Below are positions 27,908 through 36,642 of a stretch of 64,000 nt of DNA, in pieces. Every line of letters starts with the position of its first letter. Positions within the stretch are counted from its first letter, which is position 1. The notes under the pieces were generated by a model. It searched no databases, had not been told where the DNA came from, and saw nothing but the letters and a program-made list of their open reading frames with translations. This DNA comes from an uncultured Acetatifactor sp. (GTDB lineage: Bacteria; Bacillota; Clostridia; Lachnospirales; Lachnospiraceae). The position numbers were made by a program, and so were the translations under genes. The stretch lies in contig CAJGCP010000001.1 in the NCBI GenBank assembly GCA_904501885.1, positions 50,276 to 114,275 on the forward strand. Direction: 5' to 3'.

Positions 27908-30148
27908 ATGGAGACCATTACGGGTTTTTTGGAAAACATCATATATCAAAATGAAGAGAACGGATACCTGGTAATGAATCTTCTGGTAGAAGGGGAACCT
28001 GTGACCTGTGTGGGAACGGCGAAGGGAATTGGTAAGGGCGAGCACGTCTCCCTGGAAGGGGACTATATCGAGCATCCGGTGTATGGACCGCAATTTAAAT
28101 TTATTCGTTTTAGTGTTGTGCCCCCCAGTGATAGTGAAGATATCGAGAGATATTTGGCATCCGGTGCCGTAAAGGGGATTGGCGCAGCGTTGGCATCCAG
28201 AATCGTGGATAAATTCGGGGCAGATGCCTTTCGTATCATCGAAGAAGAGCCGGAGAGATTGGCTGAAGTAAGGGGCATCAGCGAGAGAAAAGCCAGAGAA
28301 ATCGCGGTGCAGATGGAGGAAAAAAGGGACCTGAGAGATGCTCTGGTATATCTGCAAAAGTACGGTATTTCCAACACTCTGGCAGTGAAAATATATGATA
28401 AATATGGCATTGGCCTGTATGAAGTAATGAAGGAAAATCCTTATCAACTGGCGGAAGACATTCACGGCGTGGGATTCAAAATTGCGGATGAAATTGCCTC
28501 TGCCATTGGGATACATACAGACTCGGATTATCGCATCCGAAGTGGCGTGCTGTACACTTTGTTACAAGCTGCATCCGAAGGCCATTGTTATCTGCCGATG
28601 GACGAACTTTTGCATGAGAGTGCCGGCTTGCTTGGCTTGGAGGAGGAATCCATTCGCCCCCAAGTGGATAATTTAATGATGGATAAAAAATTGGTGGTCA
28701 AAGGAGATGCAGTTTATGCTGCCACTTATTATTACACGGAGTTAAGTTGCGCCAGAATGTTAAGTGACTTGGATTTGCATCTGGTATCAGCGCTTCGTAT
28801 GCCTGCGGTAGAAATCCAAATGATGCAACGGATTCAAAGAATTGCAAAAGACGCAGGAATGGAATTGGATGACTTACAGGCGGAAGCCGTAAAACTGGCA
28901 GCGGAGCATGGTGTATTTCTGTTGACAGGTGGACCGGGAACGGGAAAGACCACCACCATCAATATGATGATACGGTATTTTGAGTCGGAGGGAATGGACA
29001 TTTATCTGGCTGCGCCCACCGGTCGGGCGGCGAAACGTATGACAGAAGCCACTGGTTGTGAGGCGAGAACGATTCACCGTATGCTGGAGTTGAACAGTGC
29101 GCTGTCGGATGAAGATAGCCGCAAGGTGCGATTCGAGAGGAACGAGGAAAATCCCCTGGAAGTGGATGTGATTATCATCGACGAAATGTCCATGGTGGAT
29201 ATTCATCTGTTTCAGGCGTTGTTGAAGGCCGTAGTGCCCGGAACCCATTTGATACTGGTAGGTGATGTGAATCAGTTGCCCAGTGTGGGACCGGGACAAG
29301 TGCTACGGGATATGATAGATAGCAAACTTCTCCCTATGTTGGAGTTGAAACGAATTTTTCGACAGGAAGAGGCCAGCGATATCGTGGTGAATGCCCATAG
29401 AATCAACAAAGGGGAAGAGATTTCCATGGATAATAAGTCCAAGGATTTCTTTGTACTGGAAAGAAATGACATTAGTGTCATATATAAACATATGGTACAA
29501 CTGATTCGGGAAAAACTGCCACCCTATGTGGGGGCTACTTCCTATGATATTCAGGTACTTACCCCGATGCGCAAAGGGGCATTGGGCTGTGAAACATTGA
29601 ATGGCATTTTGCAAAAATATCTAAATCCTCCGGAGGCGGGAAAAAGAGAAATGAGCAGCGGCACCACCATTTTCCGGGAGGGAGACAAGGTGATGCAGAT
29701 CCGGAACAACTATCAGTTGGAATGGGAAATTCGCGGGAAATATGGAATTCCCATTGACGCAGGTATGGGAATATTCAATGGTGATATGGGTAAAATCGTT
29801 GAGATCAACGAGACCTTTTCTACCTTGACTGTGGAATATGATGAAGGAAAACGGGTGGAATATCCATTTTCCCAAGTGGAGGAATTGGAGCTGTCCTATG
29901 CCATTACCATTCACAAATCCCAAGGCAGTGAGTATCCGGCCATTCTGCTCCCCCTGCTGGGCGGGCCCAGACAGTTGCTCCATCGAAATCTTTTGTATAC
30001 AGCCATTACGAGAGCGAAAAACTGTGTGACAATCCTGGGAAGTCCGGGCACAGTCCGGGAGATGATTGCCAATGAAAGTGAGAACCGCAGGTATACAGGA
30101 TTGAAAAATCGTCTGCGGGAAATCTATCAGGTCGGAGAAGGATTCTGA
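27908..30148 (+). CDS. recD2: RecD2-type ATP-dependent 5'-3' DNA helicase
   Basis: 746 aa. SF1B helicase found without RecBC in Bacillota, acting in replication-fork and repair processes. N-terminal OB-like domain (TGFLENIIYQNEENGYLVMNL). Helix-hairpin-helix repeats follow (GAVKGIGAALASRIVDKFG, EVRGISERKAREI, YGISNTLAVKIYDKYG, GVGFKIADEIA). The motor has Walker A GGPGTGKTTT (~341), Walker B IIIDEMSMVD and motif III GDVNQLPSVGPG. The C-terminus carries the SF1 motif ITIHKSQGSEYPAI and TAITRAK. The ribosome site is AGGAAGGAAAAGA. First gene of a seven-gene operon with 4-25 bp spacings down to the HPr-like gene. Confidence 0.95.
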   Translation: METITGFLENIIYQNEENGYLVMNLLVEGEPVTCVGTAKGIGKGEHVSLEGDYIEHPVYGPQFKFIRFSVVPPSDSEDIERYLASGAVKGIGAALASRIVDKFGADAFRIIEEEPERLAEVRGISERKAREIAVQMEEKRDLRDALVYLQKYGISNTLAVKIYDKYGIGLYEVMKENPYQLAEDIHGVGFKIADEIASAIGIHTDSDYRIRSGVLYTLLQAASEGHCYLPMDELLHESAGLLGLEEESIRPQVDNLMMDKKLVVKGDAVYAATYYYTELSCARMLSDLDLHLVSALRMPAVEIQMMQRIQRIAKDAGMELDDLQAEAVKLAAEHGVFLLTGGPGTGKTTTINMMIRYFESEGMDIYLAAPTGRAAKRMTEATGCEARTIHRMLELNSALSDEDSRKVRFERNEENPLEVDVIIIDEMSMVDIHLFQALLKAVVPGTHLILVGDVNQLPSVGPGQVLRDMIDSKLLPMLELKRIFRQEEASDIVVNAHRINKGEEISMDNKSKDFFVLERNDISVIYKHMVQLIREKLPPYVGATSYDIQVLTPMRKGALGCETLNGILQKYLNPPEAGKREMSSGTTIFREGDKVMQIRNNYQLEWEIRGKYGIPIDAGMGIFNGDMGKIVEINETFSTLTVEYDEGKRVEYPFSQVEELELSYAITIHKSQGSEYPAILLPLLGGPRQLLHRNLLYTAITRAKNCVTILGSPGTVREMIANESENRRYTGLKNRLREIYQVGEGF

Positions 30149-30159
30149 TAGGAGGAGCC

Positions 30160-30930
30160 TTGAATAAAAAGAATGCTTTTTTAGGGAAATGTAGCGAAAG
30201 GTGTGAGAAAAGCGCCTTTTTGCAAAAGATGCGGGAAGGGATACTGCAGTTATTATTTCCCCTCAGGTGTCCCATATGCGATGATATTGTAGCACCTGCA
30301 GGAGAGAGAATTTGTGCCACATGTTTTGAAAAACTGCAGCCGATCACAGCCCCTTTTTGCGGGAAGTGTGGCAGAAAACTCTTGACAGAGTCATGTTTTT
30401 GCAGGGATTGCAAAGAAAGGTTACATGTATTTACACAGGGCCGAATACTGTATCAATATGAGGCGGTGAGCGATGCTATTTATCGGTTTAAATATGGTGG
30501 AAGGAAGGAATACGGAGTGTTCTTTGGTCAGCAGATGGCGGAGCAACTAGGGGATTATGTTCGTATGATTGCGCCCCAGGTAATCATTCCAATTCCACTG
30601 CATCCTGCACGCCAAAAAATGAGAGGGTATAATCAGGCCCGGGTTCTTGCGGAGGAAATCGGCCGTAGGTTGGGAATCCCGGTGGAAACAAAACTGGTAA
30701 AGCGGATAAAAAACACCAATCCTTTGAAGTGGGAAAATCCCGGGCAGAGGGAAAATAATTTGAAAAAGGCTTTTATTATATCTGAAAATGATGTAAAATT
30801 AAGAAGAGTTCTGCTAATTGACGATATTTATACCACGGGCAGAACCATGGATGCTGTGGCAGGCGTCTGCAAGATGGCCGGAATCCAAGAGATATATTGT
30901 CTGTCCCTGACGGGCGGAAGCAGTATGTGA
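30160..30930 (+). CDS. ComF-family phosphoribosyltransferase-like protein
   Basis: 256 aa from a TTG start 5 bases after GGAGGAG. An N-terminal zinc-ribbon-like segment carries four Cys pairs (CPIC, CATC, CGKC, CRDC, residues ~33-85). The C-terminal type I phosphoribosyltransferase fold has the PRPP loop VLLIDDIYTTGRTMDA (~220). Also present is the family-typical PIPLHPARQKMRGYNQA. ComFC-like proteins are needed for DNA uptake in competent bacteria, with an unclear enzymatic reaction. It lies 11 bp after recD2; both are DNA-processing genes, consistent with a DNA-metabolism operon head. Confidence 0.92.
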   Translation: MNKKNAFLGKCSERCEKSAFLQKMREGILQLLFPLRCPICDDIVAPAGERICATCFEKLQPITAPFCGKCGRKLLTESCFCRDCKERLHVFTQGRILYQYEAVSDAIYRFKYGGRKEYGVFFGQQMAEQLGDYVRMIAPQVIIPIPLHPARQKMRGYNQARVLAEEIGRRLGIPVETKLVKRIKNTNPLKWENPGQRENNLKKAFIISENDVKLRRVLLIDDIYTTGRTMDAVAGVCKMAGIQEIYCLSLTGGSSM

Positions 30931-30955
30931 CGGGTTTTGGAGCCGGAGGAATGAT

Positions 30956-31351
30956 ATGCTGGATAGAGATAAGATTATTTTGATGACTCGTATGGCAATG
31001 TACGAGAAAAACGAAAGCGAGAAAAACCTTAAACTGTTTGGGTATTATCCCAATGATTTCATTTCCATGGAATTGCTAAAGGGCTTTCTTTGTGTCACCA
31101 TCAGTTTTGCGGTTGGATGCGGTCTGTACTTCTTGTATTTGTTGGGAGAGAGCGGGCCGGCATTGCAGAATATGAATTTATGGGTTATGCTGAGAAACAT
31201 TTTGATATATTACATCATTGCGGTGCTTGGTTATGGACTGATCATATATTATGTGAGTAAGGCACGATATGCTAAAATGAAGCAAAGTCTGAGAGGATAT
31301 TATGAGAACCTGAAGGCTTTTTGTGGACGAAAGACAGATTCCAAAGCGTAA
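30956..31351 (+). CDS. Small two-segment membrane protein, unknown function
   Basis: 131 aa. A charged N-terminal ~35 residues, then two hydrophobic segments (about 41-63 and 82-101), then a basic Tyr/Lys/Arg-rich C-terminal tail (YVSKARYAKMKQSLRGYYENLKAF). GGAGG lies 5-6 bases before the ATG at 30956. It is 25 bp after the ComF-like gene and 15 bp before the next membrane protein, in the operon leading to cdaA. I do not recognise a named family; the context suggests a membrane partner of the c-di-AMP or envelope genes (inference). Confidence 0.75.
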   Translation: MLDRDKIILMTRMAMYEKNESEKNLKLFGYYPNDFISMELLKGFLCVTISFAVGCGLYFLYLLGESGPALQNMNLWVMLRNILIYYIIAVLGYGLIIYYVSKARYAKMKQSLRGYYENLKAFCGRKTDSKA

Positions 31352-31366
31352 AGGATGGAGGATGGA

Positions 31367-32536
31367 ATGACCGGGTTATTGGAACTGAGAGATAAAATCA
31401 AATATTTCTTTTATAAAAATGAGACTTACGTGACACCGGCGCTGAGATTTGTGCTGGGGCTGATTACCTTTATCACATTGAACAGTAAGATTGGCAGTAT
31501 GGCGATACTGAGCAATTTCCTGGTGGTATTGTTTGTCAGTGCTATTTGTGCATTTCTTCCCACGGCAGTTTTGGTTTTGGCGGCAGCTGTGTTCAGTTTG
31601 GGGCATATGTTCTCCCTGTCTATGGAACTTTCCTTGATTGGTCTGGCAGTATATCTGATTATGTATCTGTTATATTTCAGATTGGGTAAGAGAGATGTTG
31701 TTTGGTTGCTTTTGACCGTGGTGATGTTTTTCTTGGGTGCGCCCTATCTGGCGCCTATTGCAGTGGGCCTTTTGTGCGAACCCTTGACCATTATTCCCAT
31801 GGCCTTCGGTGTGATTGTTTATTATCTGATTCAGACCATTGGTGCTTGCATAGATGGTGGTGTGGAAGACATGTTACAGGCGACCATGCAATCCATTTTG
31901 TCCAACGGTGCTATGGTGCTGGTGGTAGTGACTTTTGTTTTGGCAGCAGGATTGGTCTATGTCATTCGCAGATTGTATATTGACAATGCGTGGAAGATGG
32001 CAGTCTATGCCGGTGCTGCATTCCAGTTCCTGGTGATTTTGGTGGGCGGACTGATCATGAAAACGAAGATTTCCATCCCGGGTCTTTTGCTTGGCACCAT
32101 ACTTGCGGTGGCAGGTGGATTGGTGATAGAGTTTTTCCGTATGTTGTTAGATTATCGCAGGACAGAAGAAGTGCAGTACGAGGACGACGAGTATTACTAT
32201 TATGTGAAAGCGGTACCTAAGGTTACAGTGCAGATTTTGGCGGAGGAGGAAAGAAGAGCCGGCCGTGCAAATGCAGGCAGACGCCCCGCTCCTTCCCATA
32301 GGGTTCCGGCCCAAGGCAGAACGGTAGCAGGAAACAGAGTTCCCCCACAGGCCAGAACAACTGCGCCGGGGCGCGGAACAGGGACACCCGGAAGAACCAT
32401 CCAGGGCACGGGAAGACCTGTCCAGGGTACAGGAAGACCCATTCGCCCTGCAGAGGCAGGTGCCGGGGTAGAGCGCACGGCAGTGAGAAGTTATCCCCGT
32501 GGGACAGTGGCTTCTGAGGAGTACAACGAATCATAG
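31367..32536 (+). CDS. Polytopic membrane protein with Arg/Pro/Gly-rich cytoplasmic tail, upstream of cdaA
   Basis: 389 aa. The ATG at 31367 is 5 bases after GGAGG and is preferred over an ATG at 31355 that overlaps the ribosome site. About eight hydrophobic segments lie between residues ~20 and 265. A Tyr/acidic patch follows (YEDDEYYYYVKAVPK). The last ~90 residues form a disordered, strongly basic tail built from short Arg-Pro-Thr-Gly units (PGRTIQGTGRPVQGTGRPIRP). The function is unknown. It lies 17 bp before cdaA. A role as a membrane partner of the cyclase, or a tail that binds nucleic acid or the wall polymer machinery, is speculative. Confidence 0.75.
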   Translation: MTGLLELRDKIKYFFYKNETYVTPALRFVLGLITFITLNSKIGSMAILSNFLVVLFVSAICAFLPTAVLVLAAAVFSLGHMFSLSMELSLIGLAVYLIMYLLYFRLGKRDVVWLLLTVVMFFLGAPYLAPIAVGLLCEPLTIIPMAFGVIVYYLIQTIGACIDGGVEDMLQATMQSILSNGAMVLVVVTFVLAAGLVYVIRRLYIDNAWKMAVYAGAAFQFLVILVGGLIMKTKISIPGLLLGTILAVAGGLVIEFFRMLLDYRRTEEVQYEDDEYYYYVKAVPKVTVQILAEEERRAGRANAGRRPAPSHRVPAQGRTVAGNRVPPQARTTAPGRGTGTPGRTIQGTGRPVQGTGRPIRPAEAGAGVERTAVRSYPRGTVASEEYNES

Positions 32537-32553
32537 AAAGTTAGGTTAGGTAA

Positions 32554-33447
32554 ATGCAAAGATTCCAAGATGTTAAAAATTTACTGAGCGAAATCGGTGC
32601 ATATTTAGGGGGCATCAAGTTGGGTGACGCAGTAGAGATACTGTTGGTTGCCATTTTGGTGTATTATATACTTGCCTGGATGAAAACCACCCGTTCCTGG
32701 AGATTGATGAAGGGTGTTATCGTCATTGGCGTATTTTTGGTGCTGGCAGCAGCCTTGCATATGACAACCATTACCTGGTTAGCCAAAAACATAATTCCTG
32801 TGGCAGTGACCGGTGCGGTGGTAATCTTGCAACCGGAAATTCGGGACGCATTGGAAAAACTGGGACGGAATAAGTTCCTGTTCTCCCTTGGATTGTCTGA
32901 TTTTGGTAAAAGCGGTGAAGCCCTTGACGAGCACCATATGAATGAAATTATTAAGGCTTGTGGGGAAATGAGTGCGGCGAAAACGGGCGCACTTATTGTC
33001 ATTGAGAAGACAGAGTCCTTGATGGAATATGAGCGCACCGGCATTCAGATTGACGGTAAGCTGAGCAATCAGTTGTTGGTGAATATATTTGAACATAATA
33101 CCCCGCTACATGATGGTGCAGTGATTGTGAGAGGTAACAGAATTATCTCTGCCACCTGCTATCTGCCCTTGTCGGGAAATCAGGGCCTGAGTAAGGAATT
33201 GGGTACCAGACATCGTGCGGGCGTGGGTATTTCTGAAGTGACAGATTCCCTGACGGTGATTGTTTCAGAAGAATCCGGTGATATCAGTCTGGCGTACGAA
33301 GGTGAGTTGAAGAGAGCGTTGACAGAACATGAGCTGAGAGACAAAATATCGCAGATTATGGATATTGCGGTGACGAAAAATGCGAAGACGAAGTATCGCT
33401 GGAAGGGAAAGGTTAAGGTAAGGAATGAAAAAAAGGATTCTGAATAA
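32554..33447 (+). CDS. cdaA: Membrane-bound diadenylate cyclase (c-di-AMP synthase)
   Basis: 297 aa. Condenses two ATP into c-di-AMP, the second messenger controlling potassium and osmolyte transport and wall homeostasis. N-terminal membrane segments (about residues 23-42, 50-68, 72-92) precede the DAC domain. The active-site signatures DGA (187-189, in LHDGAVIV) and RHR (219-221, in TRHRAGVG) are intact. The ribosome site is AGGTTAGG. It overlaps cdaR by 23 bp, the usual cdaA-cdaR coupling in Bacillota, where CdaR modulates CdaA. Confidence 0.97.
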   Translation: MQRFQDVKNLLSEIGAYLGGIKLGDAVEILLVAILVYYILAWMKTTRSWRLMKGVIVIGVFLVLAAALHMTTITWLAKNIIPVAVTGAVVILQPEIRDALEKLGRNKFLFSLGLSDFGKSGEALDEHHMNEIIKACGEMSAAKTGALIVIEKTESLMEYERTGIQIDGKLSNQLLVNIFEHNTPLHDGAVIVRGNRIISATCYLPLSGNQGLSKELGTRHRAGVGISEVTDSLTVIVSEESGDISLAYEGELKRALTEHELRDKISQIMDIAVTKNAKTKYRWKGKVKVRNEKKDSE

Positions 33448-34717
33448 CTGGGGACTGAAGTTGATTTCTTTGGGAATTGCCATCAGTCTGTGGTTTGTGG
33501 CAATGCAGATTGATGACCCTCAAGACAAAAGTACCTTCTCCGATGTCCCTGTGACGTTTGTCAATACCCAGGTCTTGGACGAAAAGAATTTGGCCTATGA
33601 AGTGGTGGATGGTACAGATAAAGCCCGCGTGGTTGTGCGTGCGCCTAAGAGTATTATCAACAAGCTTCGGGAAAGTGATATTGTGGCAACTGCGGATGTC
33701 AGCAAAATGACAGATGACTACCAGGTGCCGATTACTTATACCGTACAGAATATGGGAACCAACAAAAATGAAATTCGCGCAGATGGCAGTATAGAAATGG
33801 CCAAGCTTCACGTGGAGGAAAAGAGTACGGTATGGGTTCCCATCGAATATAAGACGGTGGGCGAGGTGGCTGACGGGTTTATTATTTCTGCAGTGACCAC
33901 AGACCAGACGAACCTGGAAATTAGCGGTGCAAAATCTTTGACAGAAAAAATTGCTTATGCAGAAGCGGTGATCAATGTCAGTGGTGCAACCAGAGATGTG
34001 TCCGCCAATATTGGCGTAATGCTTTACGACAAAGAAGGAAATGCTGTTGATGTTCCTGCAATTTACGAAAATTTGAATAAAGTACACATAGAGGTGGAGG
34101 TGCTTTATACAAAGGAAGTACCGGTGGAAGCCTCCAGCAGCGGAAAACCCGCACAAGGCTATGCGGTAAATGGTGATATTCAGGCGGACATTCCGCAGAT
34201 AGAGATTGCCGGCAGGGCATTTGCTTTGTCCGGAGTGACGAAGATAGTTGTGCCTGCGGAGGAATTTGATGTCACCGGAAGAACCACTGATTTGGTGAAG
34301 ACGGTAAATATCAGAGATTGCTTACCGAATAATGTGAGATTTGCAGATGGAAAGTTCAACGGAAAGGTGACGTTCACTGTAGATATAGAACCCTCTGTCA
34401 GCAAAAAAATCGAATTGTCAGCAGATCAAGTAAAAGTGAAGAATTTGCCCCAGGAATGGGAGGCGAAGGTGGCAGATACGGATCAGCCTATTAGCGTCAA
34501 AGTAATTGGTACAAAGTCAGTCATTTCCGAATTGGCTATAGAGAATATCGCCCTGGAAGTGGATATTGCAGCTTGGATGGAGAAGCAGAAAGTTACCACC
34601 TTAAAGGCGGGAAGATATGCGATTCCGGCAACCGTGATTGCAGAAAAAGGTGTGATTACAGAAGAAGATACGACAGTATATTTGACAATAAGCAAGAAGG
34701 AAATCAAGGGGGAATAG
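33425..34717 (+). CDS. cdaR: YbbR-domain regulator of diadenylate cyclase
   Basis: 430 aa. An N-terminal membrane anchor (LKLISLGIAISLWFVAMQI, residues ~10-28) is followed by extracytoplasmic YbbR repeats of ~80-90 aa, each with a beta-rich V-x-V pattern (about 35-115, 120-205, 210-310, 320-425). In known systems this protein binds CdaA at the membrane and modulates c-di-AMP synthesis. Its start lies inside the end of cdaA (23-bp overlap), so translation is coupled. The HPr-like gene begins 4 bp after its stop. Confidence 0.93.
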   Translation: MKKRILNNWGLKLISLGIAISLWFVAMQIDDPQDKSTFSDVPVTFVNTQVLDEKNLAYEVVDGTDKARVVVRAPKSIINKLRESDIVATADVSKMTDDYQVPITYTVQNMGTNKNEIRADGSIEMAKLHVEEKSTVWVPIEYKTVGEVADGFIISAVTTDQTNLEISGAKSLTEKIAYAEAVINVSGATRDVSANIGVMLYDKEGNAVDVPAIYENLNKVHIEVEVLYTKEVPVEASSSGKPAQGYAVNGDIQADIPQIEIAGRAFALSGVTKIVVPAEEFDVTGRTTDLVKTVNIRDCLPNNVRFADGKFNGKVTFTVDIEPSVSKKIELSADQVKVKNLPQEWEAKVADTDQPISVKVIGTKSVISELAIENIALEVDIAAWMEKQKVTTLKAGRYAIPATVIAEKGVITEEDTTVYLTISKKEIKGE

Positions 34718-34721
34718 TACT

Positions 34722-34988
34722 GTGACAAAGCAGAAAGTGGTCATAATAAATCCCACCGGCCTACACCTGCTTCCAGCGGGAGTTCTTTGTAAAGAAGCAA
34801 TGAAATATAAGGCATCTGTACAGTTTTCTTACAGGGATGGCGTGGCAAATGCAAAAAGTGTTTTGAGCGTACTTGGAGCAAGTGTCAAATGCGGAGATGA
34901 AATAGAATTTATCTGCGAGGGAGAGGACGAACAGGACGCACTTGTCGCCTTGGTGACGGCAGTGGAAAGTGGCCTGGGTGAATACTAA
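34722..34988 (+). CDS. HPr-family phosphocarrier-like protein with altered active site
   Basis: 88 aa from a GTG start behind AAGGGGGA. HPr proteins accept phosphate from enzyme I on His15 and are phosphorylated on Ser46 by HPr kinase for carbon catabolite control. Here His15 is present (NPTGLHLLPAG) and Ser46 aligns (AKSVLSVLG). The active-site Arg17 of GLHARPAA is replaced by Leu, so phosphotransfer may be weak or changed. It is the last gene of the recD2-cdaA-cdaR operon, 4 bp after cdaR. Its stop codon overlaps the stop of the convergent DUF212 gene. It may be a regulatory (Crh-like) rather than transport HPr (inference). Confidence 0.88.
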   Translation: MTKQKVVIINPTGLHLLPAGVLCKEAMKYKASVQFSYRDGVANAKSVLSVLGASVKCGDEIEFICEGEDEQDALVALVTAVESGLGEY

Positions 34989-35446
34989 AGGACGTTGTAA
35001 TTTAGTAAGGCGATACCGACGCCCAATAATGCCCCCATAAGTACCTGTAAAGGGGTATGCCCCACCAACTCTTTGAGTTTATCGTGGGTGGAGATTTCGC
35101 TTCGGCCCATATCTTCAAAGGTACGGATGATTTCGTTCAATAATTTGGCCTGAATACCGGTTTCGCGGCGCACACCCATGGCGTCGTGCATGACGATTAA
35201 GGCAAGAATCAGAGCAAGTGCAAATTCGTAGCCGCCGGGTCCGAATTCGTAGCAGGTTGCCACGGCCAGGGCGCATACAGTGGAAGAATGGGAACTGGGC
35301 ATTCCGCCGCTTCCTACCAACCGCTCTGCACGGAATTCTTTGATTAAAAACAGGTGGATGAGCGTTTTTATAAGTTGTGCCGCGAACCATGCGGTTGCAG
35401 CGGTCATAAATATTTGGTTGTGATATAAATTTTCAAAAAAATGCAT
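34985..35446 (-). CDS. DUF212 / YuiD-family membrane protein (acid phosphatase/haloperoxidase-related)
   Basis: 153 aa. Family signature RLVGSGGMPSSHSSTVCALA (residues ~41-60, resembling the PSSHS motif of PAP2-type phosphatases), then VMHDAMGVRRETGIQA and LKELVGHTPLQVLMGALLG. Three to four hydrophobic segments. The true substrate of this family is not known; lipid phosphatase activity is a guess from the motif. The ATG at 35446 follows AAGGAG. It is convergent with the HPr-like gene, with a 4-bp stop-codon overlap, and divergent from the GT2 gene at 35527. Confidence 0.9.
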   Translation of the reverse strand: MHFFENLYHNQIFMTAATAWFAAQLIKTLIHLFLIKEFRAERLVGSGGMPSSHSSTVCALAVATCYEFGPGGYEFALALILALIVMHDAMGVRRETGIQAKLLNEIIRTFEDMGRSEISTHDKLKELVGHTPLQVLMGALLGVGIALLNYNVL

Positions 35447-35473
35447 GGTTGTACTCCTTTTTATATGTTACCC

Positions 35474-35502
35474 ATTATACAAGAAAAACAGCAACCAGTC
35501 TA
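35474..35502 (-). promoter_or_regulatory. Promoter of the DUF212 gene
   Basis: On the minus strand a perfect TATAAT (35479-35474) with TAGACT (35502-35497) 17 bases upstream. It is about 25 bases before the start codon. Confidence 0.55.
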
Positions 35503-35526
35503 TTAATTTTCATAAGGAGGCAGGAA

Positions 35527-36456
35527 ATGAGCGTATTATCGGTGATTGTTCCTTGCTATAACGAAGAAGAAAGTGTGGCAATTTTTTATCAGGAATTGCT
35601 AAAAAATGAACCCTTTTTTGCTGAAAAAGAGTTGGAGTTGGAATTGATTTATGTGGATGATGGCTCCAGGGACGGCACGGTTGCAGAAGTGAAGAAACTT
35701 CATGCACAGGATGAGCGGGTTCATCTGGTGTCCTTTTCCCGTAATTTCGGCAAAGAAGCAGCTATGTTTGCAGGACTGGAGACCTCTACGGGGGATTACG
35801 TGGTGATGATGGACGTGGATTTGCAGGATCCTCCTTCACTGCTTCCTGAAATGTATGAATATATTCAGCAGGGCTATGATTCTGTGGCCACCAGACGTGT
35901 GTCCAGAAAGGGAGAGCCGCCTATCCGCAGTTTCTTTGCCAGAAGATTCTATGGGCTGATGAAGAAGATATCCAAGACGGAAATTATGGACGGCGCCAGA
36001 GATTATCGCTTGATGACCAGACAGATGGTAGACGCCATTCTTTCTATGAGAGAATATAACCGCTTTACCAAAGGTATTTTTGGCTGGGTTGGATTTAACA
36101 CTAAGTGGTTGGAGTACGAAAATGTAGAGCGTGCCGCGGGTGAAACCAAGTGGAACTTCTGGAAGTTGTTTATGTACTCGTTGGACGGTATTATGGCATT
36201 TTCTACGGCACCGCTGATGTTGGCGTCGGTTGCAGGCGTGGTTTTTTGCCTGATTGCGTTTGCGATGATGGTATTTATTATTGTGCGTAAGTTGATTTTT
36301 GGTGACCCTGTAGACGGTTGGGCATCTCAGGTATGTATCATGCTGATGATTGGCGGCATCCAGTTCTTTTGTACCGGTATTCTGGGCCAGTATTTGGCAA
36401 AAACATACATGGAAGTGAAGAACAGACCCATCTATCTGGTAAAGGAAAAAATATAA
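35527..36456 (+). CDS. DPM1/GtrB-like membrane glycosyltransferase (GT2)
   Basis: 309 aa from the ATG at 35527 behind AGGAGGCAGG; a longer in-frame ORF from 35449 overlaps the upstream promoter region and is rejected. GT-A fold: SVIVPCYNEEESV at the N-terminus, VDDGSRDGT (~45) and MMDVDLQDPP (~97). Two C-terminal membrane segments (about 230-255 and 268-290). Enzymes of this type transfer glucose or a related sugar from UDP-sugar to undecaprenyl phosphate, the substrate for GtrA-like flippases; a GtrA-like gene lies at 18318. It is followed by a strong terminator, so it is a single-gene unit separate from the polysaccharide cluster to the right. Confidence 0.92.
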   Translation: MSVLSVIVPCYNEEESVAIFYQELLKNEPFFAEKELELELIYVDDGSRDGTVAEVKKLHAQDERVHLVSFSRNFGKEAAMFAGLETSTGDYVVMMDVDLQDPPSLLPEMYEYIQQGYDSVATRRVSRKGEPPIRSFFARRFYGLMKKISKTEIMDGARDYRLMTRQMVDAILSMREYNRFTKGIFGWVGFNTKWLEYENVERAAGETKWNFWKLFMYSLDGIMAFSTAPLMLASVAGVVFCLIAFAMMVFIIVRKLIFGDPVDGWASQVCIMLMIGGIQFFCTGILGQYLAKTYMEVKNRPIYLVKEKI

Positions 36457-36473
36457 TATCAACGATAAAATGG

Positions 36474-36505
36474 AAAGGTTGTGCTCTCAAGGCACAACCT
36501 TTTTT
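36474..36505 (+). terminator. Rho-independent terminator after GtrB-like gene
   Basis: An 11-bp perfect stem AAAGGTTGTGC / GCACAACCTTT (36474-36484 with 36492-36502), a 7-nt loop and a T6 run at 36500-36505. Confidence 0.9.
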
Positions 36506-36642
36506 GAATCATAGAAAATTCCTAAGAATCAAAAATCGCTCCGCATGCAGATTCTTTTTACAAAAAATCATAAGAAAATCTTAATTCCCTTATGGGCAGG
36601 TATGTGGTAAAATAGGAATAGTGTAATTAGGTGAGGTGGATT

